Source: Karstenula rhodostoma CBS 690.94 (Eukaryota > Ascomycota > Dothideomycetes > Pleosporales > Didymosphaeriaceae). From it: DNA of 64,000 nt. Shown one piece after another: positions 22,635 to 34,228 of this stretch (the stretch's first letter is position 1; the number at the start of each line of letters is the position of its first letter). Both the position numbers and the translations under genes were made by a program. Below the pieces are notes generated by a model. That model saw nothing but the letters and a program-made list of their open reading frames with translations. It did not search any database and was not told where the DNA came from. The stretch is from positions 702,057 to 766,056 of the forward strand of contig MU001502.1 of the NCBI GenBank assembly GCA_010093485.1, in the 5' to 3' direction.

Positions 22635-23105
22635 CTATATAGTAATCAGATACGAACCAAGGCTCACTCCGTCAGTTGCGGGAAGATTGTGGAATGTGTT
22701 CAGAAGACTTGGATAGCACAGAGGCTGCGCATGTGTTGCAAGCCATGAAGCATACCCAAGAAGATCGGAAGCACTGAACTTGTTCCACCTCATGACGCGT
22801 AAGTAGCAATGCGAGCAATGCGAATTTGCAAGATTTCGCGAGGCGTAAACCGCTACAACGCCTGGTGCCACAAGCCACCAGGAGGCTGCCTGCGAGGCAT
22901 TTTCGATACGTGAGCTGATGTGTTGAAGCTCATTGGATAGAACTACGATCAAACGTGATAGTTCGCGAGACCCGTGCTCTTTTCGACCCTGTGGCGATCG
23001 TTCACCGGAGCCCAGGAAGAGCATGGACAATGCGGGGCGAGAGCGCACCGCTAGCGCTTTTTGGGCAACTTTCGCGTCAAAGTTCCGACTATGGCTGGAG
23101 CTCAT
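22635..23105 (-). CDS. Hypothetical 156 aa protein, doubtful
   Basis: A single-exon frame from the ATG at 23105 to a TAG at 22635. One moderately hydrophobic stretch (ASWWLVAPGVVAVYAS) could be a membrane helix, preceded by a leucine-rich polar segment (ELSRLIVVLSNELQH). A TATAATT-like sequence lies about 30 bp upstream of the ATG. No family is recognised and there is no splice evidence. It lies between the start of the RTA1-like gene and TRS130 and may be a chance frame. Confidence 0.28.
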   Translation of the reverse strand: MSSSHSRNFDAKVAQKALAVRSRPALSMLFLGSGERSPQGRKEHGSRELSRLIVVLSNELQHISSRIENASQAASWWLVAPGVVAVYASRNLANSHCSHCYLRVMRWNKFSASDLLGYASWLATHAQPLCYPSLLNTFHNLPATDGVSLGSYLITI

Positions 23106-23996
23106 TGCAAAATGATGCAGTACCAACTGGCGAATTATAGCAATAAGTTGTCAACGGTCTCGAACTCTATCATAATGGAGTATCTACCCGCAATTTGAAT
23201 AAACTCATAGAAGCCTCCGATTCGTGTTGCTCGTACGTGCCACGCCATGGTCCATCTTGGTGCGGTCGGGATTGCTGTGGTTCAGAGATACATACCTGCG
23301 GATATGCAGTTCTGGAGCAATGATCTCATACAGGCCAATCTCCTTTCGCGGTTTTGGGAAAGTATGTTTCAGGGCTCCTGCTACTACCCGAAGTGTTCAA
23401 TGAGCATGCTACAGGCAGAAGATGAGTCGGTCTACTCCATATCATTTCAAGGATTTCCCTCGGTATAATACGTTCGGTGTCTCAAGCACTAAGCTATGAT
23501 AAAAGATCGACTTCGCAGGCACTCGTTCTTGGTCAACAGACCACACGACTTGGGCTCGGGGCGATCTCAACTGTGACCAATGCCTGACTTGATGCGGGGA
23601 AACGAAACATCGAGCCGAAGAACGACCGCAAAACAGTAGAATGAGGTGGCAGTGAGAAGCGAGGCGTTTCGCTAACATGATGTCGGGATGATTCCAACGG
23701 TAAAGCTGAAGATGAGCATGGTCGGTGCGGGGTGGGTCCACGGGGTCTCGGTGCACACGTGATTCTCTAGCCCGAACCAGGGCAAGCGTAGTCTTGGCGC
23801 TCCAAGGAATCACCGCCATCGAATTGTCCTGCATCTTTACTTCCACGCGAGGTTAGACAGACTCCCTCGGACCATCGAACTACGGAACCGGGCCTGGTCT
23901 CTTTGTTGAGCGCGGTTAATGAACTCCTCTGGAAATGGTGCGCCAGTTGTGGGTGCCGCAGAGGTTGCTTCTAGGCTAAAGCAATACGAACTAGCG
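23106..23996. other. Intergenic upstream of TRS130
   Basis: About 0.9 kb containing the TRS130 promoter. The 134-codon minus frame (23442-23846) shows no recognisable features. No repeat or RNA gene was seen. Confidence 0.4.
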
Positions 23997-26900
23997 ATGA
24001 TGGATGGGTTGTCCAGCTCCAAGGTTACGGGTACGCCAGCCGATTTTCGTTCAACGTCTCAGGACATACTGATGTTTCTGTAGTGGAGTATCACGATCCG
24101 TCAGGTCTCTTTCCATTGGTTCAGGAGCAGCTCGTCTCACGTCTCCCCCTGAAGAATCTCCACTGGAAAGCACCGACCCGACCACTGCGGTCGATTGATT
24201 CGTTGCACGTAGATTTGGTGCCGAGTGCAGGTACCGCGTCGCAGGCAGAGATAGCTGCATCTACGCCCACCTCGACCACTACGGACCAAGGTAAAGGAGC
24301 TTCCAAAGAGCGACGCCATCAAATTCCAGGTCTCCGCCAAACTCCGTACCTGAAGGTGTACATCCTGAGATGCGATGATTCCGACACTTACAAATCCATT
24401 GCACGGAAGCAGGTTAGGGAGTGGGTGAAGACACATACACCGTCATCATCCCAGAGTAGCTCTTCCGCAAGTAAGCAAGAGAACCATGATGCTTTTGAAT
24501 GGATGATCGTCCATGTGGTTCTGCCAGATACTCCGGCAGCAAGTCAACCTCGTGGCTCGGCAAACTCTGCCAGCGGCGAAAAGGAAAAGAGCAATCTCGC
24601 TTCTCGGTTCACCAAAGGAACCACTACTCTCTTGGAGAAGTTACGCGCTGACTTCGACACTGCATCAAAGTCTGCTCCAGAGCGGGTTGCCCAGGTGCGG
24701 CTACAAAAGAATTCCGTCCCACCTCATATGCTCCCTCAGACGCCGGTGACAAGCCCACCCATTACCGAAGATCCCCAAGAGCAGGAAAGAGCGTGGAATG
24801 ACATAATTGTCAAGTTCAAACAATTGATTCTCCGATCTTTTGACCTACGTGTTGGGCAATACGAAGACGACATTCGAGAAAAGGACTCCCAGCGCTCGCT
24901 TCCAGGCTGGAACTTTTGCACCTTCTTTATACTAAAGGAGGGCCTTGCGAGAGGCTTTGAAAGTGTTGGCTTGGTAGAGGACGCACTACTTGGCTACGAT
25001 GAGCTGTCGATAGGACTCGACACTGTGATTCGCGAGCAGGCAATGGAAGGCAGCACTGCTCAGGGTGGCGTTATCAGCGACCACTCAGAGGACCTATTCG
25101 AACAAGCTTCGGCATTACTAAAACTCTCGCACAAAGAGGCTAACAACTCACGCGAACAACAGCCGCAATTCCACGACGATTCGCCAATCAATGCGAACAA
25201 AAAGGACTATCGAGGCCAGATCCTTTCTAACAAAATCTCAGTGTTTGACTTCCGCACGTACATCTTCGCACGTCAAATGTCCCTGTTGCTGCGTCTAGGT
25301 AACTCTCAGTCGGTGCGATCTGATTTAGCGGCTAAGTTACAACCACGCCTCGGTGCAGGTGCACTCCAACGGTCTGTGGATGATGGTAATGTTGGTATCA
25401 AGACAGAAAGCTCACCTACTGACGCTGAAGATCTGTTCTCTCTGGCCGAGCTGTGTTCACGAGCCTTGGACTTCATCATATTTGCGGGACGTCTATTGCG
25501 AACTGACCTTTTAAATGGGTACGAAGTTTGCCATCAATATCTTGAAGGCTGTGCTAACCACGAAGGCAGTGCGAAAGCGCATGGAACTACTTACCCTGAA
25601 CGATTCCTAGACAATATTGTCCGATCCTGGACTTTTTCTGCGTTGGATCAAATCCTAAGGGAGACAACGACGTCTTCGCTTCCATTTACCCGATACTTCG
25701 GCGCCGCGGGCAATCGTTCTTCCAACAAGACTTTGCCATTTGGAAAGAATGCGAAAGAGCAAAAAATTTCCATGTCGGAGCCGAAGTCTATGATGCATCC
25801 GTCGCGGTCAACATCACTCAACCACGGTCGACCACAGTCTGTAGACGCTCCCTATGCGCATGCTCCCGCGAGCGCGCAGACAATATTCGAGAATGGACAG
25901 TATCAAGACCGATCAACGCCCCAACAGGAAAGCAGCTTGCCGCAGGTTAAGAACGGGCAGCAGGAGCTTGCCGGTACTAGGGCCCAATTATTAGCTATCC
26001 AGAGGCGCATCCTGGAGCGTGTAGGAAAGACTTTGGGCTGGAACGTTGGATGGGCTGCTGTTCTTCCAACAGTGGAGCCAAAAGAAGAATTCAACGACGT
26101 CGATTTGGATGATAAGAATTCCACCTCCAATGAGAAAGACAGCTCAGACGAAGAAGACGCGCAGCCCGAAAAGCCCATCGCCCAGGGATCCATCGCTGGT
26201 GTAGCAGCACCTGCGCTCATTGATGCAACATCAGGCATAGACAAGTTCCGTCAATTCTATGAGGTAGTGTACAATGATCTCCCACTTCCGAACATTAGCT
26301 CACCAAGTAAAAGTCCCTAAGCGACCTGATTGTGAAGCACTACATGGCCGCAGGCCAGACCAAGGCCAGTGAAAGCGTGCTTGGCGATCTAGCCGCCTTG
26401 CGTTTGTAAGTGTCACCGCATCTACCTGGCAAGCATTAACTAAAACTGCCCAGCGAACTCGGCGACTTTGCGGCCGCTGCTATGTATTTTGGACGCATGG
26501 CTTCGACGTTTGGGGAGTCTGGTTGGAACACCGTCGAAACGACCATGCTCAAGGTGTATGCCCACTGTCTGAAGAAGCTGAATCGCAAAGACGAATTTGT
26601 ACGAACACTCTTGGAAGTGCTGGCCAAGTCAGCTGCGAGCGAGAGATCCATCAGGGCCCATAAGTCGGGAGCAAGCTTAAAAGAAGATTTCCAGACACCG
26701 AAAGATTGGCTCAATGATGACCAAGTCAGCACTGTTGGCATCTTTTCAGAGCTAGTCGAATACTCGCAGCAACTGCCCTATGATGTCAACGTCCAGATGG
26801 CGAAATATTTCAACGATATCGTTGTAGAGCCATACGTACGTCATTTCGATGGAAAAGATGGTTTCCAGCTGCGACTTCAATTCAGACATCTTCTAGAAGA

Positions 26901-28904
26901 TGAGATTGAGTTTGACAAGGCGAAGATCCGGCTCATAGATGCCACCTCAGCGCAGGGCAAAGACATATGGCTGGAGAGCACAGAAGCTGCACCTGTTGCG
27001 AAAGGTATTTGTCGAGTATGGCTAAGCTCAAACGTGCGTGATATTCCGTCGAGTTCCACTCACCCTGCTAACTTCGCCAGGTTAATACCACTGGCGCGTA
27101 TACTGTCGACAAGATCATCCTGCAAATGAAGCGAATCGCATTCGTACACGAGCCTTTCACCAAGGCTGAAGCAACCACCCCTCTGGGTATCATCACTTCC
27201 GTCTCCGCCACTTCGCTCAGGTCTGCAAAGAAGAATCGCGTCTTGTGTTTCCCACGCACCGAAGCTTTCGAAGCGCGGCTTTTCCTTTCGCACTTCATAC
27301 ATATTGATAAGCCCAGGCATATCGAAATCACATGCTCGAGCGGATGGAACCAGATACAGCGGACCGAGATACGCCTGAAGTCGGCATCAGCCGGTCTACG
27401 GCTGCGCACGGCGAATGCAACCACAACATCAGGGGATACTCAGATTGTGGCGAAACCCAGTCCGGGTGTCATCCAAACTGGAGACATTGCCGCAAATACC
27501 AGCGTGACCTTCCAAATTCCTTACGAAACCGAGACAATGCTCCCTGATCTCACAGTAAAATTTGAAATCGACTACTTCACCGAAGATGGCCAGTTCCAGT
27601 ACTACTCGTCTTTCACGATACCAGTTGAGCTGCCTCTAGATGTCAACGTTCACGATCACTTCAAGAACGCTTCTCTCTTCTCTAAATTCAACATCAAGAC
27701 TGCAAGCCAGGTACCGTTGGAGATCACGGATGTGTCACTCGAAGGCTCAGATGAGTACGACGTCATTGCACCGAAGAAACCAAAGGGTCCTTTCCAGGTC
27801 TTTCCCAAACAGCCCGTTGCTGTCACCTACAAAGTCACTAAGAAAGGTGTTGAAGCCGGTGGACATAGAAAGAGCCAGGTTGCTAGCAATGGAAGCCTCG
27901 CCCTTTCCGTGGAATATCGTTGTCTAGATGAAGAGGTCTTGGACCGAATGCGCGCACTCTTCGGCGATGCGGTAGAAAACGGCCCTGTCCGTCGCCTGGC
28001 ACGCCTTTTGATCAACACCTTCACGGAGCGGCTTAGACATGGAATTTTGCCCTCCCAATTTGAAAGAATTGCTCTGCTGCAGCAGGTTGATATGGGACCA
28101 TTTGATGACATGGGCTGGGAGGAGTGCATCGAAAGTCTTCCGCAGACGGTTCGAGAGGATACTCGCAGTTGGCTACAGAAGTGGCACCAGGTAAGCCAGA
28201 TGGCAAAAATTCTCGACGAGTTCTGTCGCTAACCGTGTTATTAGAGTCACACTTTTGTTCCTCTACCAAAGCGTGCGGACTCTGAACCGCCTGTTCCTGG
28301 TGCTGCTCCACCCTCTCCCCACCCTCCTCGGCGCATGATCATAACCGTCTCCATACCACAAACACACATCCTGCATACAGCCTCCCTCTCACTGGGATGC
28401 TCGGGTTCCTCGTTGCCACACGGCTCGACCATTGCCGTGGTGGGCCAGCCTCTTATGAGCGAACTCACCATCAAACATACCCGCCGCTGGTGCACCCAAA
28501 CCAGCCTTTTGTCAGCAGCCAATCTTTCGGGTCCCGACGACGCGATCGACTTCATCTACACGCTGGAAGCGAGTCCTGACACCTGGCTCGTGGCCGGGCA
28601 GCGACGGGCTCGTTTTACAGCCAAGGAGGATGAGGAGCAGCACTTCTCCGTCGTGTTGATACCATTACGGCCGGGGACGGCGCTGCTTCCGAACGTCGAG
28701 ATCCGTGCCAGGATCGCACCCAAGAGCGAAGATGACAAGAAGAAGGACGGAGCAGCAGAAGAAGAGGCGCTCAACAGCGAAACGGACTACTTGACGTATG
28801 GGGAGTGTGTCGTGGTAGTGCCCGACGTAAGGAGTAGTACCGTGGGGATCGGAGAGATGAGCTCGCCTCGGAGCGTTGTGTGGCTCGAGGCAGAGAGCAG
28901 GTAG
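23997..28904 (+). CDS. TRS130: TRAPPII complex subunit TRS130 (TRAPPC10-like)
   Basis: Large subunit of the TRAPPII tethering complex, the guanine-exchange factor for Ypt31/Rab11 at the late Golgi. Six exons: 23997-24030, 24084-26263, 26314-26405, 26454-27033, 27081-28190 and 28245-28904; together 1551 aa. The N-terminal exon gives MMDGLSSSKVT and joins VEYHDPSGLFPLV, the family start. All junctions keep phase. The third junction (FRQFYE joined to SLSDLIVKHYMAAG) uses an acceptor AAG at 26311-26313. Helical repeats occupy the first half and beta-sandwich C-terminal domains the last 600 residues. The run is large enough that simple read-through would give three separate fragments. The start could be either of two adjacent ATGs (23997 or 24000). 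Identification rests on overall family pattern, not on a short motif. Confidence 0.85.
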
Positions 28905-29315
28905 CAGGTAGCACGGTGGTGAAATTGAGGCGCTGCACTTGTTGGCCGTAGTAACAGAGAGCCCCAGAGCACGGAAGGGCACGTGATGTATGGGTGCCCG
29001 GCGGCGTTGTTATGGGCTACGGGCGCGCGGAGAGAAGCGAGATGGGCAGAGCCAATCAAAGGCGGCGGAGTGTGAGAATTGCCGTCCCTGTCCGTCGATG
29101 ATGTGGCGGGCGCGTGCTGGCACATTTTAGACGCGTCGCGGCCGTCCCTAGCAGCTCCCAAACATCAAACATCAAACATCAGACATCTCACCCACCCTGC
29201 CCTTCCGCCCTCCCGCCCGCCCTTGCAGCCGGTGCAGGCCCACACACCCAAACCTTGCACCAATCGTCCGCATTCCCCCACGCCCCACAGCAATCGCCAC
29301 TGGTGCTCTTGCACA
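28905..29315. other. Intergenic, TRS130 3' end and next promoter
   Basis: Contains the TRS130 3' untranslated region and then a strongly pyrimidine-rich leader with repeated CATCAAACATC (29160-29184) ahead of the ATG at 29316. No gene was recognised. Confidence 0.45.
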
Positions 29316-30812
29316 ATGGCGAAGAAGGCCAAGCAGCCCGCCGGTGAGCACATGGGTGAGGAGCCGCCGGCCCGCTCCCCCTACCCGTCCAGGTTCTACG
29401 AGCACATGAGCACGTCCAACATCCGCCCGCCGCCAGACGAGCTGTGGAAAGACCTGAACCTCGGCCCTATGATTGACCGCTTCAATGCCGAATGCCTCGC
29501 AACCATACCCCCTCCTGCGTGGTCCGTCGCTGATGACATGGCAGCCGCAGCAAGAGCAGCAGGAACCTCCACCTCCACCTCCACCCCCACCGTCGTACAA
29601 CAGCGACCCGCGGCTGCGTCACGCACGCCTTCTGGCACCACCACCACCACCACCACCAGCCACCACACAACAGCCCATGTTGCACTCGAGCCCACCCCAG
29701 GTGCGACCGAGGGCCCGTTCGCTCGCCTCTCCCGAGCTCTGACGTCCTGGTTCAACGGAGCCAGCTCGCTGGGCAAGCGCAAGGCAGGCAGCGAGACGGC
29801 AGAGAAGTCCACCCCAGACACGGCGGCAGACGACCGCCGGAGGGAGGTCGAGGAGGCCTATAGACACGCCAAGGAGCATGGCCTCTTGCCCGCCCCCAAG
29901 ATCCTCGTGCGGCCTGCGCTTGCCGCACACAGAGCCAGGGCCATGAACAGTGCGTCCTGCGCGCTCTCGGCACATGGAGGCAATCACGCTGATCTCTCAA
30001 CGCTAGACTCTCCTGCCGCACCTGCCTCCGCCATCTCTGTTGCTGCCACCTCTACCTCTACCTCTGTAGTTGCGAACTCGCTTGCCGCACCGTCTGTCGC
30101 CGCCATATCTGTTTCCAATACATCTACCTCTGGCATGTTCATCACCGCTACCTCCGTTCCTGCCACGCCCACGCCCCTGCCTAACGGATTCACACTCGTT
30201 ACTACTCCACGCACACCTGCCCTATACAAGACCCCTTCGAAACGCGACCTCCACAAACAAAGAAAGCTCAGCAAGCGTGTCTCCAATCTCGAGCACAAGC
30301 TTCAAGAAGCCCGGAAGGAACTGTCACTCGCTCTCGGGCCACACAATCCAAATACTGTCCCGCCGCTGCCTGCGCTACCGACGAATCTGTCACCAACACC
30401 TACCATGTCTCCGCATTTACAGATGGAAGCAGCAAGTGCAACAATCCTTGATTTCAAGATAGTCAAGAAGCGCAAAACAACTCGCGAATGCCACCATGAC
30501 GACGAATACCGGCCCATCCCCACTGATACTGAAACGGACACCGAGTTTTCTCTTGTGCAGACATCAGACTCTGATGCACAATCTACGAAGCATTCTAAAG
30601 TCACGCCTTCAAAGAAGCTGGTCAAGAAGAAGTCCACCCTTCTGAAGAAGAGATCGACTTCTGGCAAAAAGTTAGTAGAAGACGACATCATCACCGTCGT
30701 ACCTGACGGTGTTGCAGTACCTCCAATTCCTGAAATCCCCAATGGGGTGCCAGGCAAGAGAGCTGCAGTAAATGATGACGGTTATGGAGGTTTGGAACAT
30801 GAAATGTTCTAG
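29316..30812 (+). CDS. Low-complexity nuclear-type protein with short coiled coil
   Basis: Single exon, 498 aa. The start at 29316 (MAKKAKQPAGEH) was chosen because upstream in-frame sequence is leader-like. Long Ser/Thr/Ala-rich tracts, driven by CACCTC and ACC codon repeats near 29570-29660 and 30040-30160, surround one conserved-looking segment near residues 300-350: YKTPSKRDLHKQRKLSKRV followed by a coiled coil (NLEHKLQEARKEL). That segment is familiar from fungal proteins often labelled nuclear RNA-binding protein, but no RNA-binding domain is visible here. The C-terminus is Lys-rich, with nuclear-localisation-like clusters (SKKLVKKKS, LLKKRS). Function unknown. Confidence 0.7.
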   Translation: MAKKAKQPAGEHMGEEPPARSPYPSRFYEHMSTSNIRPPPDELWKDLNLGPMIDRFNAECLATIPPPAWSVADDMAAAARAAGTSTSTSTPTVVQQRPAAASRTPSGTTTTTTTSHHTTAHVALEPTPGATEGPFARLSRALTSWFNGASSLGKRKAGSETAEKSTPDTAADDRRREVEEAYRHAKEHGLLPAPKILVRPALAAHRARAMNSASCALSAHGGNHADLSTLDSPAAPASAISVAATSTSTSVVANSLAAPSVAAISVSNTSTSGMFITATSVPATPTPLPNGFTLVTTPRTPALYKTPSKRDLHKQRKLSKRVSNLEHKLQEARKELSLALGPHNPNTVPPLPALPTNLSPTPTMSPHLQMEAASATILDFKIVKKRKTTRECHHDDEYRPIPTDTETDTEFSLVQTSDSDAQSTKHSKVTPSKKLVKKKSTLLKKRSTSGKKLVEDDIITVVPDGVAVPPIPEIPNGVPGKRAAVNDDGYGGLEHEMF

Positions 30813-31363
30813 GATGCTGACTTTGCCTTCAAGTCCAAGCGCTCTTTCTCCATGTATGACCAACTCATGACATTGGGCGGTTACTTCATTGATTTTTCAA
30901 CATAGCGACAAGGCGTTGAGTTCATTCTGGACCCCCCCTTTTTTTTTTTGGAGTATCTGGATTTCCTTCATGTTGTGGTATATAATGGGCTTTTTTTTTT
31001 TCGGGGGGGGGTTTCTACGAAGTTTCTTCTCTTTTCGTTCATCAAAAGGCTTCCGGTCCTTCGGGACTAATCTTGAGATTGTTTTTGTTGTCGCGGCGTT
31101 GATAACTGGATACTGATGAAGTAATGAGCGTATGAAGTAACGAATTTCCTGTCTTAATAATGTTTGCAATCTCTTCCAGTATGGACCCAATGAGTTCTGC
31201 CAGGCTACCTTGTGATCGATGTGCTATAACGGCAGCCATGCCTATCTCCATAGCATTCAATCCCCCTGAGTACTCCGAGGCTAATTTATCATCTATTCGC
31301 TTTGACAAGAGCTGTGCCTGTTGCCAAAGTATGCAACCCCTACCTGAGTACCACCAGGCTACT
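30813..31363. other. Intergenic between convergent genes, with homopolymer runs
   Basis: Contains a C7-T run near 30934-30948 and a T run followed by G8 near 30991-31010. These are error-prone homopolymers rather than genes. The remainder is the 3' region of the flanking genes. Confidence 0.5.
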
Positions 31364-32089
31364 CTATCGTTCGCTCTGCAGCTTCATCAAAAGCTCCTCC
31401 ATACTCCCTGCATACAGGTCGAACTCCCCAAAGACTTCCGGCACCGGATCATGCTCCTCAAAGTCCAGATACGCCGTCTTGAAACCCGCCTGCCTTGCCG
31501 CAATCAGATCCCACGCATGCGCAGCAACAAACCACCTCCCCCCATCGCCTTTCGTACCCAGGCCCTGCTTTGAAAGATAGGTTTGCGTGTTCTCATACAC
31601 CTTCACATCTGGCTTCGCAACCTGCAAGACATCGCAGGAAAGGAGGTGCTTCTCATCCAGGTCAATACCGGCGTTATGGTAGTAGGCCAAACTCGTCTCG
31701 ACGCCCCCGTTCGTGACGGCATAGACATCCCACCCGGCGTCCCTCAATCCATCGAAGCACTTCTTCAGCCCCTCGCGCGGGCCCATGCCTTTGAACGCTT
31801 TCATGACCGCAGCGACATCCTCGTCGCTCACTGCGTCGGCAGGAAGATCCACAATACGACATGCACGTTTGAACGTCAGACGCAAGACCTCTGCGATGGG
31901 CTTGTACGCCCCGCAGAGAGACACATATGTGAAGTCGCGCTGCGCGGCGTAGAACCAGCTGAAGAACAGTGTCTTGGGATCGGTTTTGGCGGTGGATAGT
32001 TTGGGGCCGAGGCGCGCGTGGATGGCTTCGATGGGCGCGGTGAAGTCGAAACATGTTCCGATTACGTCGAAGGAAGCTGATCGTACCAT
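31364..32089 (-). CDS. HAD-superfamily hydrolase, haloacid dehalogenase type II-like
   Basis: Single exon, 241 aa, the normal size for a type II 2-haloacid dehalogenase-like protein. Motif I is SFDVIGTCFD with nucleophilic Asp8. Motif II is VTNG with the Thr/Ser. Motif III is the lysine in AKPDVKVYE. Motif IV is an aspartate in HAWDLIAA. The helical cap lies between residues about 15 and 100. The family hydrolyses C-halogen or phosphate-ester bonds; the actual substrate cannot be predicted. The Cys in motif I (GTCFD) replaces the commoner Leu but is not catalytic. No targeting signal was found, so it is probably cytosolic. Confidence 0.82.
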   Translation of the reverse strand: MVRSASFDVIGTCFDFTAPIEAIHARLGPKLSTAKTDPKTLFFSWFYAAQRDFTYVSLCGAYKPIAEVLRLTFKRACRIVDLPADAVSDEDVAAVMKAFKGMGPREGLKKCFDGLRDAGWDVYAVTNGGVETSLAYYHNAGIDLDEKHLLSCDVLQVAKPDVKVYENTQTYLSKQGLGTKGDGGRWFVAAHAWDLIAARQAGFKTAYLDFEEHDPVPEVFGEFDLYAGSMEELLMKLQSER

Positions 32090-32785
32090 CGTGTACTGTG
32101 AGGAGATGGGTCTTGAGAAAAGATGGTCCAGAAAATGTGGTGCATGCTGTACACCAGTGAGTTTGGTTGACGCAGGTTGACGTCACCTATCTGAGCAACT
32201 TCTCAGGAGATGGATGACAACTGTGATCAGCAAGAACAACTGCAGTGTTTCGAAAACGTTGCTCGCAGCGCAAGAAGTCCCGTCGTGACATCTAGTATCT
32301 ATGATTCAAGAGAATACACGTCCAAGATATGACAGTGTCGGCATTCGGAGGCGCGCGGCAATATGACCTTTGGCTGTGCTGGAAAGAAGATCAGGCACCA
32401 CACGCGAGATGGACCAAGCTGAGATGAATGCTACGAAGGTATGCAGTGGAAGCAAAGCTGTCATATGGAATATGCTACAAGGTGCTCATAAAATGCATGG
32501 CTACCGTCAACCGGTATTGTGCGTACCTCAGGACATCACAGTGTAGTCTGACTTTGGAAACGATGCCGTGCTAGCGTGCTCAGTAAGGGATTGATAACTA
32601 ATGAAGATTGGCTCCAAGGAGCTGGTGGGTCTATCATGGGGAAGAACAGACGGTGACACACGCCGTGTCTGATTGCCCAAAGGTCAGCAGTAATTGGGCC
32701 AAATATGAGGAAGGCCGTGTGGTATATTCCGACTTTTACAATCATCGAACGCCATGAACATGCCGACAAACACCGCACTCTAGGC
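32090..32785. other. Intergenic, no gene recognised
   Basis: Holds the promoter of the HAD gene (left) and the 3' region of MAK16 (right). The 177-codon minus frame starting at 33069 is an antisense-type shadow of the MAK16 acidic region. No element was recognised. Confidence 0.4.
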
Positions 32786-34026
32786 CTATGCGCGCAACAA
32801 CTCCCGTGCGGCCGGCTCTCTCTCGATCTCGTATTCGATTTCGCGGCGTGGGCCTTTTCCGTCCTTGGCCGGCTTCTTCTTCGGTTTCGGCGCTGGGCCA
32901 GCGGGTCGCTTCCGCTTGAGATTCGCGAGGGTCTTCTTGAGTGCCTCCGTATCGTCTCCTGACTCTGACTCGTCGTCTTCGTCTTTGCTCGCACTACCCT
33001 CCTCATCTTCATCATCTTCATCGTCGTCGGAAGCCTCGTCCGGACTGTCGCCGTCGACCCAGTCTTCAAAATCTTCGAGATCGTCGTCAGACTCGCCCTC
33101 GATATCGCTCACATACTCGACTTCGGCCGCGCCATTCTCCATCTCATATTCGTTTTCGACCTCGTCCTCATCGTCGATACCGTCATCCAGGTCCTCATCT
33201 CGCTGGGCGCCCTCCTTCTCCAAGCCCTTCATAACGCGCTTCCATACATTTGGCTCGACGTTGAGCGGGCGGTCGCCGTATGCACCACTCCTCAGGCGGT
33301 CAATAAGAACGCGCTCGATGGCACGCTCGACCTTGGCAGCTGCGAGTGCCTTGCGTTCTCGGCCTTCTTCCCTGCGGCGGACCTTGGGAGCCAGACGGGG
33401 CACCAGCCTCTCTCCAAGACGTTCCTCCTCCTTTGCGAGCTTCTTGATGCGGAGGTTGACCTGAGTAAGCCTGGAGTTGGAAGCTTAGCGCAGCTTTTGA
33501 GCAAGTGAAGTCTGCCTTACCTCGTCAAACGTTGCTTGTTCTTGTGCTGGATCACTTTCGGGAAGTACTGCAAGTGGGAATCGACGAGCTCCAGGGCCTT
33601 GGTGTAGTTTGAAGGCAGTCGTATCCGCTCCCACCACTTCGAGGGCAGATCTGGCAGAATTAGCGCCGGATGAATAGCTAGACATGAGACCACCTACGCG
33701 ACCGTTCTGCTTCTTTTATGTATAGGTACAGGTTCTGGGTCTTAGGGTCGGCTCGGATGGTAGCATATCTCGAGTTGGCCTGCGCAGTCGCGTTAGTTGC
33801 GGGCGCGACGAGCATGGTCCCCAGTGTTGGAGCGTACCAAGGGGCAGAATTGTCGCGAACAGAAACCAGATACATTGTGCTCGTTGCGACTTCTCTTGGT
33901 CAGCAAATTCCACATGTTGGCCAGCAGAGGCTGTACACACCAGAAAACCTGATCTTTTGTGGTCTTGAGCTTGAAGCTGCAAAAGTCTGTGCCGATGACG
34001 CTCCATACAAGATCGTCGGAAGCCAT
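32786..34026 (-). CDS. MAK16: Ribosome biogenesis protein MAK16
   Basis: Nucleolar 60S assembly factor that works with Rpf1 on pre-rRNA domain I. Five exons: 34026-33941, 33889-33838, 33779-33698, 33650-33521 and 33470-32786, giving 344 aa. Intron 1 is placed so that KDQ is followed by VFCRNEHN, because this keeps the conserved metal-binding cysteines (CSF, FCRNE, GFCSRQFCPL). ANSRYATIRADP, ERSHLPSKWWERIRL and NKQRLTRLTQ follow across the later junctions. The C-terminal third is strongly acidic (Asp/Glu runs), followed by a basic Lys/Pro segment, as in the family. An alternative donor at CAG|GTTTTC would delete the FC pair and is less likely. Antisense of the acidic tract produces a false Ser-rich frame on the plus strand. 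Confidence 0.9.
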
Positions 34027-34228
34027 GATGTGCAGGCCGGCGTGCGCGCGTGAGGATTATGGTGTACTGGAGGCCTGGGGCTGCGGTGCGAGCATCTGCG
34101 GGCGAGACAGAATTTCGAAATCTTGTCGCGCTAGCAGCGGCAGGTGGGTCCAAGCGCGGTGGGGAATCCACCAGCTCCAGCGACGCAACCGCTCAACACC
34201 AACATGTCATCGCCAAGCCGCCCCCGTG
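34027..34228. promoter_or_regulatory. Compact divergent promoter, MAK16 and MSS1
   Basis: Only 202 bp separate the start codons of a nucleolar assembly factor and a mitochondrial tRNA-modification GTPase. Both promoters must lie here, so they probably share elements. No TATA box was seen. Confidence 0.6.

Noticed and set aside
30934..31010. C/T and T/G homopolymer runs as a regulatory element
   Set aside because: Simple homopolymers in a 3' region, prone to sequencing error; no further signal.
32865..33464. Serine-rich 199-codon plus frame
   Set aside because: Antisense of the Asp/Glu-rich MAK16 tail; acidic codons become Ser codons on the other strand.
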